Source of the DNA: an uncultured Alphaproteobacteria bacterium
Lineage (GTDB): Bacteria > Pseudomonadota > Alphaproteobacteria > RF32 > CAG-239
Direction: 5' to 3'
NCBI GenBank assembly: GCA_944391485.1
Contig: CALXTQ010000007.1
Coordinates: 1-55,619 of the forward strand
Length of the DNA stretch: 55,619 nt
The notes under the pieces are model-generated. The model had not been told where the DNA came from, made no database searches, and saw only the letters and a program-made list of their open reading frames with translations. Shown here one piece after another: positions 31,754-39,343 of this stretch (positions are counted from its first letter, which is position 1; each line of letters opens with the position of its first letter). The position numbers and the translations under genes are program-made.

Positions 31754-32917
31754 TTATTCAATAACTGTGTTGGAGAGAGGAACCAAAGCGAACGGTTTTT
31801 CGGGAGCCGTAATGTTCTGCGCTTTCATTTCCTCGTAAGAGAGCTGCGGAGAAAAGCTTTCTGCCCATTTCAGTATCTGCAGAACCACAACCGGCTTAGG
31901 ATCCGCAACGATAATAACCTGTCCCTTGTTTTCCGCAATTTGTTCTGCCAGTTCCAGTTTTTGGCCGATGTCTTCGGGATTGAAGCCGCTGTCTATAACA
32001 ATATCCGCTCTGTTGCGAGCCAGTCCTGGAATCTTTATTTCCGACACATCGCCGGAAAGGGTCGCGTCTATGGCCAGCAGCCCCATGTCTGATGCTTTTG
32101 TAAGAACCTTTTTCAGTCTGGCTAGGCTGTCGGTTCCCGTTTCTCCGTCATTGATGATAATCCCGCCGACGGGAGCTCCTGCAGAAACGGCCTGTTTCAG
32201 CCGGGCGATAAGTTCTTCTTCACTGACGGTAATGTCCATTGCCAGCGGTCCGGTGTCAACAGACAGAAAATCTTTGGAGGACAACAGCAGGTCAACATAG
32301 GTTTCATGTCCGCTGCGGCGCGCGGCTTTTATCTGTGCCGACAGATCAGTGCCGTATGGCGAATAGGAAAACGAAATATTTTCCGGCAGGCCTTTACTGA
32401 TTGCTTCGGAAGAGTTTTTATCCAGCCCGAAATTTTTGAACACGACGGCCACGCGGTAAAAATTAGGCAGAATACTGACTTTTTTGCCGTAAACCTGCCA
32501 GGGTTGGAGCTCTCCGTCTTTTTTGGGAACAGAAAGCTTTCCTTCTTCCTGTGTCAGATTTGCGGAAAGATCAATAATTTTCAGCGGTTCGGCATTTTCT
32601 CGCGGCGTGAGTTTCGTCAGAAGCGGAATGTTTGCCAGCACGCGCTGCTGCGGCGTCAGTCCGTCAGAATCTTTTTTTTGTTGTTTTTCTTTGGCTTCCT
32701 TTTTGTTTTTTTCGATTTTTCTGACCTTGTAATCAGGCAGGGTAATAATAAACTTTGGCGCTCTGTTCTTGCTGTCGAACATAATTTTTTCGATTTTGTT
32801 GCGATATTCAGGCTCGCTTTTCCGGACCGCAAAAAAATATCCCACGCCAAAAATCAAAAGAAGCGACAAAACAATGGCGGCGATAATGCCCTGCTTATAT
32901 TTTAAGGTTCTGAACAC
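31754..32917 (-). CDS. Divergent polysaccharide deacetylase family protein (YibQ-like)
   Basis: 387 residues from GTG 32917 (AAGGA upstream, 7 nt from the ctpA stop). A single N-terminal membrane anchor (about 13-31) is followed by a charged, probably disordered linker. The YibQ domain (about 150-385) has RVAVVFKNFGLD, the typical ISFSYSPYGTD near 186, HETYVDLLL near 210, and VGGIIINDGET near 258. The family has a polysaccharide-deacetylase-like barrel, but the metal-binding residues are not obvious, so activity is uncertain. Its fixed location after envC-ctpA suggests a cell-wall role. Confidence 0.85.
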   Translation of the reverse strand: MFRTLKYKQGIIAAIVLSLLLIFGVGYFFAVRKSEPEYRNKIEKIMFDSKNRAPKFIITLPDYKVRKIEKNKKEAKEKQQKKDSDGLTPQQRVLANIPLLTKLTPRENAEPLKIIDLSANLTQEEGKLSVPKKDGELQPWQVYGKKVSILPNFYRVAVVFKNFGLDKNSSEAISKGLPENISFSYSPYGTDLSAQIKAARRSGHETYVDLLLSSKDFLSVDTGPLAMDITVSEEELIARLKQAVSAGAPVGGIIINDGETGTDSLARLKKVLTKASDMGLLAIDATLSGDVSEIKIPGLARNRADIVIDSGFNPEDIGQKLELAEQIAENKGQVIIVADPKPVVVLQILKWAESFSPQLSYEEMKAQNITAPEKPFALVPLSNTVIE

Positions 32918-32923
32918 GCAGTC

Positions 32924-34222
32924 TTAATCCTTTTTAGAATAAAGCCCCAGCCCCTTAACCATATCGACGGCGCGCATCAGCTGATAGTCTTTTAGCATAT
33001 CATCATCCTGGTTATTGTCCGAGGTGTCTTTGGATTTGTCTTCTCCGGCGTTTTCGTTTTTCAGGGCGCCGCGCAGGTCAGCTTCGCTCATGCCGAAACC
33101 GCCGCTTTCCAGAACTTCCAGTTTGGCGGGTTTAACTTCAACATCCGGCTCGATGCCTTTGGCCTGAATAGATCTTCCGGAGGGTGTGTAATAACGGGCG
33201 GTCGTAATTCTCATTGCGCCGTAGTTTCCGAGAGGGATTACCGTCTGTACGGATCCTTTTCCGAACGACTTTTCGCCCAAAATAATTGCCCGGTGATGAT
33301 CCTGCAGCGCTCCGGCAACAATTTCGGAAGCCGAGGCCGAGCCTTCGTTGATCAAAACGACAATAGGCAGGCCGTTTGCAATATCCCCGGCTTTTGCCGT
33401 ATATTTTATAGTATCGCTCTCATTGCGGGAACGCGTGGAAACGATTTCGCCTTTGTCGAGGAAAAGATCGGAAACGGCAACCGCCTGATCCAGAAGCCCG
33501 CCGGGATTATTCCGGACGTCGATAACGACGCCGACCAGCTTGTCTTTCAGTTTTTTCTTAGCATCCTTAATCGCTTTGGCAATCATTTTGTCGGTGTCTT
33601 CACTGAAAGACGTGATGCGGACGTAAGCCACGCTTTCGTCCTTGACGTCGCTTTTAACGGACTGGATTTTGATTTCCTCGCGCTTAAGCGTAACGTCAAA
33701 CGGTTTTTCATTAAGGCGGCGGATAGTCAGTTTGACTTTTGAACCGACCTTTCCGCGCATTTTATCGACGGCCTCATTAAGCGTCAATCCCATAACCTGC
33801 TCGCCGTCAATATTGGTAATATAGTCACCCGCTTTGATTCCGGCCTTTGCCGCCGGCGTGTCGTCTATCGGCGAAACAACCTTGACCACACCGCTGTCCA
33901 TTGTAACCTCAATGCCCAGACCGCCGAATTTTCCTTTGGTCTGTTCGTTCATATATTTGAAGCTCTGAGCGTCCAGATAGCTGGAATGCGGATCCAAAGA
34001 GACAAGCATGCCGTTGATGGCGGCTTCAATCAGTTTTTTATCGGAAACTTCTTCGACATAGGATATTTTTGCCCGTTCCATGACTTCGCCGAACAGATTT
34101 AAAAGTTCGTAAGTATCAGCGTCCTCTTTTTCCGCCGTGTCTTTGGAAAGCGATGCCTGTAAGGGTGAAACCAGCATCAGGCTGAAAAACAGAACCGTTA
34201 AAAAAGATAATTTTGTGCGCAT
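32924..34222 (-). CDS. ctpA: Carboxyl-terminal processing protease (S41A)
   Basis: A periplasmic serine protease of 432 residues. Signal peptide at about 1-23, PDZ domain near 85-175 (GGLGIEVTMDSGVVKVVSPIDD), then the S41 core. The catalytic Ser is in NEGSASASEIVAGA near 296 and the catalytic Lys in GEKSFGKGSVQT near 321, giving the Ser/Lys dyad. An acidic, Asn-rich C-terminal segment follows. It trims C-termini of periplasmic proteins or regulates murein hydrolases. The ribosome-binding site is AAAGGA. The neighbouring envC supports a peptidoglycan-remodelling role. Confidence 0.95.
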   Translation of the reverse strand: MRTKLSFLTVLFFSLMLVSPLQASLSKDTAEKEDADTYELLNLFGEVMERAKISYVEEVSDKKLIEAAINGMLVSLDPHSSYLDAQSFKYMNEQTKGKFGGLGIEVTMDSGVVKVVSPIDDTPAAKAGIKAGDYITNIDGEQVMGLTLNEAVDKMRGKVGSKVKLTIRRLNEKPFDVTLKREEIKIQSVKSDVKDESVAYVRITSFSEDTDKMIAKAIKDAKKKLKDKLVGVVIDVRNNPGGLLDQAVAVSDLFLDKGEIVSTRSRNESDTIKYTAKAGDIANGLPIVVLINEGSASASEIVAGALQDHHRAIILGEKSFGKGSVQTVIPLGNYGAMRITTARYYTPSGRSIQAKGIEPDVEVKPAKLEVLESGGFGMSEADLRGALKNENAGEDKSKDTSDNNQDDDMLKDYQLMRAVDMVKGLGLYSKKD

Positions 34223-34243
34223 TTTTTCTATTCCTTTAATATT

Positions 34244-35506
34244 TTAATCTGCGAACCATGACATCGGGTTAATCGGATGATTGTCTTTGCGAAGTTCCAC
34301 ATATAATTTTGCTTCGCCGCTTTCGGGCATCTGTCCTACCGGTTCTCCGGCCAGAAGCATTTGTCCGAGCTCGGCGTCTATTGTTTCCAGACCGGCCAGA
34401 AGAGAAAGATATCCCTGACCGTGCTCAATAATAATAAGATTTCCGTAACCGCGGAACGGACCGGCAAAGATGACGGAACCGTCAAACGGCGCGATAACTT
34501 GAGCCTGATTCCGGGTTTTGATAATCATGCCCTTGGAACTGACGCCCTTTGTGGTTTCCTGACCGTAAGCGGTAACGATTTGTCCGCGAGCCGGACGAGA
34601 AAGTTTGCCTTTTGCTTTCACGAAACCTTCCCCAACTTCATTTATAATCTCGGGTTTAAATTTAATCAAGTCAGCTCTTTGTTTCTCTTCAGTTTTTTTC
34701 GTTTCGGCTAGTCTGGCAGCCTCACGGGCTCTTTCTTCCGCCAGCCGGCGTCTTTCCTCATCCTGCCGTCTTTTCTTTTCCAGACGCTCTTTCTCGAGTT
34801 TATTGAGCAAATCGCGCAGATCCTGAGCCTGCGAAGCCAGGGCTTCTACTTTTTTTCTGGTTTTAACGCTTTGAATTTCAACTGCGTTGCGGATTTTTGA
34901 CTTTCTCTGAACCAGAAGCTTCATCTGCTCATGTTCCTTTTCTAGGATATTTTTCTGTCTGACGATTTTGGCGACCTGTTTTTCCACGCGCGTTTTCTTT
35001 TTGGCGATCTGTTCCAGTTCCGTGCGGATTCTCTGCGCGTTTTGATTGAGATAAGGCACCGTTTCCCGGAGAAGCATGGCGCTGCGGATGATTTCCACTG
35101 GCGTCAGGGGCTGCACAAATAGGGCTTCCGTCGGTTTCAGAGCCAGATTCTGCAGAGCGGAAAGGGTTTTGATGAGGTTGTCGTCTTCAACGACAAAATT
35201 TTCTTCGGCCTTTTTCAAATCATCCTGAAGTTTTTTCAGCTCGGCTTCCATTGCCGAAATTTTTTCTTCATTATTCTGAATCAGACGGGCGGATTTTATC
35301 ATATCGCGGCTGACCTGGGTAAGTTCCATGCTGATTTGCGTTGCCTGAGCCTGAAGTTTTTTATGTTCCAAACTCTGTGCTTCAACCTGTTTTTCCATCC
35401 GCATCAGGTCTTCTTTGGAAACATCGGCGCCGTAAACCGTTTTAAGCATGGAGACCAAAAGCCCCATGCTTAAAAATACGGTTATATACGGCGTCCGGCG
35501 TTTCAT
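34244..35506 (-). CDS. envC: EnvC-like murein hydrolase activator (degenerate LytM)
   Basis: 420 residues. Signal peptide (about 1-26), then two long coiled-coil regions (about 30-130 and 160-275, the second very Lys/Arg/Glu-rich), then a C-terminal LytM/M23 fold (about 310-420) with VIAPFDGSVIFAGPFRGYGNLIIIEHG. The catalytic His and Asp of active M23 peptidases are missing: the HxH motif reads KLYVELRKD. This matches EnvC, which activates amidases rather than cutting itself. It lies between gpmI and ctpA, as in many alphaproteobacteria. Role in daughter-cell separation is by family analogy. Confidence 0.9.
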   Translation of the reverse strand: MKRRTPYITVFLSMGLLVSMLKTVYGADVSKEDLMRMEKQVEAQSLEHKKLQAQATQISMELTQVSRDMIKSARLIQNNEEKISAMEAELKKLQDDLKKAEENFVVEDDNLIKTLSALQNLALKPTEALFVQPLTPVEIIRSAMLLRETVPYLNQNAQRIRTELEQIAKKKTRVEKQVAKIVRQKNILEKEHEQMKLLVQRKSKIRNAVEIQSVKTRKKVEALASQAQDLRDLLNKLEKERLEKKRRQDEERRRLAEERAREAARLAETKKTEEKQRADLIKFKPEIINEVGEGFVKAKGKLSRPARGQIVTAYGQETTKGVSSKGMIIKTRNQAQVIAPFDGSVIFAGPFRGYGNLIIIEHGQGYLSLLAGLETIDAELGQMLLAGEPVGQMPESGEAKLYVELRKDNHPINPMSWFAD

Positions 35507-35510
35507 TCTG

Positions 35511-37043
35511 CTATTTAATCAACAGAGATTGTCCTGTCATTTCCGCCGGTTTTTCAATTCCGAGCAGGTCGAGCAGCGTCGGCGAAATATCTGCCAGTTT
35601 GCCGTCTCTCAGGCCTTTGACGTCTTTGGGAGCATTGATCAAAACGTCCATAACTTTTCCGATCGTGTGAGCCGTGTACGGAGCCCCAGTTTTTTCGTCG
35701 ACCATTTTCTCGGCATTGCCGTGGTCGGCGGTTACCAGCAGAACGCCGCCGGCATCCTGAATGGCTTTGACAACGCGGCCGAGACATTCGTCAACGGCGG
35801 CAACGGCTTTCAGAGCGGCTTCCATAATGCCGGTATGTCCGACCATGTCGCCGTTGGCGAAATTACAGATAATGACGTCGAAACGTTTGTTTTCGATAGC
35901 GTCAACCAGCGCGTCGGTTACTTCGTAGACGCTCATTTCCGGCTTCAGGTCGTAAGTTGCGACTTTCGGGCTGGGAATCAGGATACGGCTTTCGCCTTTG
36001 AATTCCTTTTCTTCGCCGCCGTTAAAAAAGAATGTTACATGTGCGTATTTTTCGGTTTCGGCAATGCGCAGCTGCGTCAGTCCGTGGTCGGCGACGACCT
36101 GTCCGAAAATATTATGCAACGTTTCGGGACCGAACATGGTTTTCATGAAACGGTTGTGGTCTGTCGAATATTCGGTCATCCCGGCCGCAAGAACAAAGTT
36201 AACAAATTTTTTGCGCTCGAAACCGCTGAACTCTTTGTCAGCCAGAGCGTACAGAATCTCGCGGGCGCGGTCGGCGCGGAAATTTGCCATCATAACGGCG
36301 TCGCCGTCTTCGCAGCCCTGATAGTTGCCGATAACGCAGGGAACGACAAACTCGTCGGTTACGCCAGCCTGATAAGAAGCTTCAATCGCTTCTTTAACCG
36401 TGGCATAACGCTTGCCGGAAGCCGAAACGATATTGTTGTATGCCGCTTCGACACGGTCCCAGCGTTTGTCGCGGTCCATGGCATAGAAACGTCCCGCAAG
36501 AGTGGCGATTTTAACATGTTTCATATCCCTGACGGCTTGTTCAAAGTCAGCCAGAAAACCTTCAGCCGAAGAGGGCGGCGTGTCGCGCCCGTCCAAAAAG
36601 GCGTGAACTTCTGTCTTAATACCGTTTTTATCCAAAATTGCGGCCAGCGCGACAATATGTTCCTGACTTGAGTGAACACCGCCAGGAGACATCAGTCCCA
36701 TCAGGTGGCAGGTTTTGCCGCTGGCTTTCAGAATATTTATAAGATCGTTCAAAACCGGATTTTTTTCAATGCTTCCGTCCTTAATGGCCTGATCAATGCG
36801 CGGAAGGTCCTGCATGACGACGCGGCCGGCGCCAAGATTCATATGGCCGACTTCGGAGTTTCCCATCTGTCCGTCCGGGAGACCCACCGCCAGACCTGAG
36901 GTCTCAATCAGGCTGTGCGGGCATTCCGCCGTGAATTTGTGCCAGTTCGGGGTATTGCCATTTTCAATGGCGTTATCGGGTGTGATGGGCCTTCTGTATC
37001 CCCAGCCGTCCAAAATCAAAAGCATTACGGGTTTCTGTGTCAT
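35511..37043 (-). CDS. gpmI: 2,3-bisphosphoglycerate-independent phosphoglycerate mutase
   Basis: Interconverts 3- and 2-phosphoglycerate with two Mn ions in glycolysis and gluconeogenesis. 510 residues, standard length. N-terminal metal site MLLILDGWGY is at 7-16. The phosphorylated Ser is in GQMGNSEVGHMNLGAG near 57-72. Further motifs are LDGRDTPP near 150, FANGDMVGHTG near 395 and VTADHGNAEKM near 440-450. Gene order gpmI-envC-ctpA-yibQ is common. A strong TATAAT-like element upstream (about 37115-37130) may be part of its promoter. Confidence 0.97.
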   Translation of the reverse strand: MTQKPVMLLILDGWGYRRPITPDNAIENGNTPNWHKFTAECPHSLIETSGLAVGLPDGQMGNSEVGHMNLGAGRVVMQDLPRIDQAIKDGSIEKNPVLNDLINILKASGKTCHLMGLMSPGGVHSSQEHIVALAAILDKNGIKTEVHAFLDGRDTPPSSAEGFLADFEQAVRDMKHVKIATLAGRFYAMDRDKRWDRVEAAYNNIVSASGKRYATVKEAIEASYQAGVTDEFVVPCVIGNYQGCEDGDAVMMANFRADRAREILYALADKEFSGFERKKFVNFVLAAGMTEYSTDHNRFMKTMFGPETLHNIFGQVVADHGLTQLRIAETEKYAHVTFFFNGGEEKEFKGESRILIPSPKVATYDLKPEMSVYEVTDALVDAIENKRFDVIICNFANGDMVGHTGIMEAALKAVAAVDECLGRVVKAIQDAGGVLLVTADHGNAEKMVDEKTGAPYTAHTIGKVMDVLINAPKDVKGLRDGKLADISPTLLDLLGIEKPAEMTGQSLLIK

Positions 37044-37207
37044 TCTTTTCTCTCTTTCAAAAAATCACACGACCTGATGAATCTGCCGTGTTTCCATCAA
37101 ACAAACTTTTTGGTATTATATATAATAATTCATAATAAAAAAGCACTAATTTTTTACTTTTTCTGCATCTCTTTCGGGAAAATGGATGCTTTTCCCGTGC
37201 GGCGGAT
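37044..37207 (-). other. Intergenic region between PBP and gpmI
   Basis: 164 nt, AT-rich in the middle. It contains a palindromic TATTATATATAATA near 37114-37127 that offers a -10 on either strand without a convincing -35. A hairpin at 37175-37197 (CGGGAAAA/TTTTCCCG) lies just after the PBP stop and lacks a U tract. Nothing else was seen. Confidence 0.4.
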
Positions 37208-39010
37208 TTAATCCCGGATGCTTTGGGCTATTTTGCGCCAGATATCCGCGGGAACGGTTCCTCCGGTTATGCCTTTCATCGGCGAATTGTCGTCGTTTCC
37301 GACCCACACGGCTATGACGTATTTGTCTGTAAAACCGACAAACCAGGCATCGCGGTAATCTTGGGTTGTTCCGGTTTTTCCAGCCGCAAAGCCCGAGATC
37401 CGCGCTCTTTTTCCCGTTCCGCCGCGGATAACTTTTTCCAGCATTTTTGTCAGGTCTTTAACTGCCTGTTTATCGAGGATTCTGTTCTCCGCGTCGGATT
37501 CCCGCTGGTAAAGCTGATATCCGTCTTTGGTGTAAATTTCTTTTATGGTATGGGGCCAGGTCGCGTAGCCGCCGTTGGCTATGGCAGAATAGGCGGTAGC
37601 CATGTCAATAACCTTTACTTCAAAGGTTCCCAGAGCCAGCGAGGGCGTATTGTCAATAGGCGTTGTAAGGCCCATTTTTTTGGCGTTTTTTATGATCTCG
37701 TTTCTGGAAACGGATTCTGACAAATTAATGGTTGCCAGGTTGAGCGATCTGGCAAGAGCCTCGTCCAGCGTAACGGCGCCGTGGTATTTTTTGTCATAGT
37801 TTTCGGGTTTCCATTTGCCGATAGACAAGGGGACGTCGTCAATGGTGTCTTCCCGGTGCCAGCCGTTTTCCAAAGCCGTCAGATAAACAAAAGGCTTGAA
37901 CGCCGAACCAGGCTGCCGCAGAGCCTGCGTCGCGCGGTTGAACTGGCTTTTGTCATAATCGACGCCACCGACCATCGCTTTGACGGCGCCCTGTTTGTCC
38001 ATAATAACGACGGCTCCTTCGGTTACATTGCGGTTTTTGTTGGCCAGAACCGTTTCCCGCAGAATACGTTCGGCATTTTCCTGCAACTCCTGATCCAGCG
38101 TCGTATAAACATAAATGTCATTGTCTCTTTCGCCGATATAGGCGTTGACTTCGTTATAAACCCAGTCGGCGAAATATCTGGCTCCCTGAACCTTATAGGA
38201 CTTGTCTTCGCCAATGGGTAGGGTCAGGGCATACTGCATTTGTTTTTCCGTAATGGTTTTGTTGTCGACCATATTCTGCAAAACGACTTTTGCCCGCTGT
38301 TCCGCGCGTTCCGGACTGGCTATCGGGTTGTAGCGCGAAGGAGCTTTCAGCATGCCGGCAATGATGGCGGCTTCTTTAACATTCAGGTCCCGGGAGGATT
38401 TTTGGAAGTATTTTTGGCTGGCAGCCTCAATCCCGTAAGTTCCCGCGCCGAGATAAACCCGGTTTAAATACAGTGTTAAAATCTGGTCTTTTGAAAATTT
38501 GTATTCAAGCCAGAAAGCCAGCAGCAGTTCCTGGGTTTTACGTTTGATATTTTTCTGCGAAGTCAGAAACAGGTTTTTTGCCACCTGCTGGGTGATTGTG
38601 CTGCCGCCCTGAGCATACCGTCCCATAAGAATATTGGTAATCATGGCCCGGGTAAAGGCGATGATATCAAACCCGAAATGCGAATAAAAACGCCGGTCTT
38701 CCGTCGAAATAATGGCATCGGGGACATAGGCCGGAAGTTCGTTGAGGTGGATAACTTCCGAATAGACGCTGCCGAACGTCTGCACCTCGTTTCCGTTTTC
38801 CGCGGTAATGGTTGTTGACGGCTGACGCGTCCTTGCAACGGCCTTTTCGATATCCGGCAAGGTTAAGGCGCAGTAAAGCAGATATATTAATAAAGTTATC
38901 GACAGTAAGACAAAAATTTTTAAGAGAATCCGCCGAGTCGCAAACCTTTGTTTTGACTCTCTTTTTTTGTTTTTTGCCGTTTTCTTTCTGGTCTTAGCCG
39001 TTTTTGCCAT
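37208..39010 (-). CDS. Class A penicillin-binding protein (PBP1A family)
   Basis: A bifunctional peptidoglycan synthase of 600 residues. A basic cytoplasmic N-terminus (1-27) and one membrane helix (about 28-50) lead to the GT51 glycosyltransferase domain. That domain has EDRRFYSHFGFD near 103-114 with the catalytic Glu, GGSTITQQVAKNLF near 135-148, and the conserved LTLYLNRVYLG near 177. The transpeptidase has SxxK in RQPGSAFKPF near 350, SLN near 408 and KTGTT near 530. It is on the short side for PBP1A (usually 700 or more), lacking a long C-terminal extension. It may be activated by the LpoA-like lipoprotein at 26077. Confidence 0.94.
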   Translation of the reverse strand: MAKTAKTRKKTAKNKKRESKQRFATRRILLKIFVLLSITLLIYLLYCALTLPDIEKAVARTRQPSTTITAENGNEVQTFGSVYSEVIHLNELPAYVPDAIISTEDRRFYSHFGFDIIAFTRAMITNILMGRYAQGGSTITQQVAKNLFLTSQKNIKRKTQELLLAFWLEYKFSKDQILTLYLNRVYLGAGTYGIEAASQKYFQKSSRDLNVKEAAIIAGMLKAPSRYNPIASPERAEQRAKVVLQNMVDNKTITEKQMQYALTLPIGEDKSYKVQGARYFADWVYNEVNAYIGERDNDIYVYTTLDQELQENAERILRETVLANKNRNVTEGAVVIMDKQGAVKAMVGGVDYDKSQFNRATQALRQPGSAFKPFVYLTALENGWHREDTIDDVPLSIGKWKPENYDKKYHGAVTLDEALARSLNLATINLSESVSRNEIIKNAKKMGLTTPIDNTPSLALGTFEVKVIDMATAYSAIANGGYATWPHTIKEIYTKDGYQLYQRESDAENRILDKQAVKDLTKMLEKVIRGGTGKRARISGFAAGKTGTTQDYRDAWFVGFTDKYVIAVWVGNDDNSPMKGITGGTVPADIWRKIAQSIRD

Positions 39011-39090
39011 TTATTCAGTCCTTGCTTCGATTCGCATTTTATTTTAAAACTTAGGTAATTTGTTATCACAAATAAGTTAAGGAAAATTTT

Positions 39091-39291
39091 ATGAGCGATA
39101 TTTCGGTAACTCTTGATAAAAATCTGTTCGTCAAACTGCAGGCGATTGCCGAAAAAAGCGGCCGCAGCATAGATGAATGCCTTGATCTTGCCTTGTCCGA
39201 GTATATCGAAAATTATGAAGATATTTACAAAACGGATTTTAACGCCGTCAGCGCGCTGGAACGCTCTTTCTTTTTAGCTGTTGGCGAATAA
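39091..39291 (+). CDS. Small ribbon-helix-helix-like protein (66 aa)
   Basis: 66 residues. The N-terminus DISVTLDKNLFVKLQAIAEKSGRSIDECLDLALSEYI looks like a ribbon-helix-helix fold (beta strand, then two helices around GRS). These are found in CopG/Arc-type regulators and in antitoxins. A short acidic/aromatic tail follows. AAGGA lies 8 nt before the ATG, and a possible promoter reads TTGCTT, 17 nt, TAAAAC just upstream. No toxin gene is adjacent, so an orphan regulator is more likely than a toxin-antitoxin pair. It precedes polA by 52 nt. Confidence 0.7.
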   Translation: MSDISVTLDKNLFVKLQAIAEKSGRSIDECLDLALSEYIENYEDIYKTDFNAVSALERSFFLAVGE

Positions 39292-39343
39292 GAAAATACC
39301 GATTATATTATTTCCGAACACAATTTTAACCGGGTGAGCCGAA

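Noticed and set aside
35448..36671. 407-codon open frame on the plus strand opposite gpmI
   Set aside because: It is a shadow of gpmI codon bias on the other strand, with no ribosome-binding site or recognisable domain.
39091..39291. Type II toxin-antitoxin system based on the RHH-like protein
   Set aside because: No toxin-like gene lies on either side; polA and the PBP gene flank it.
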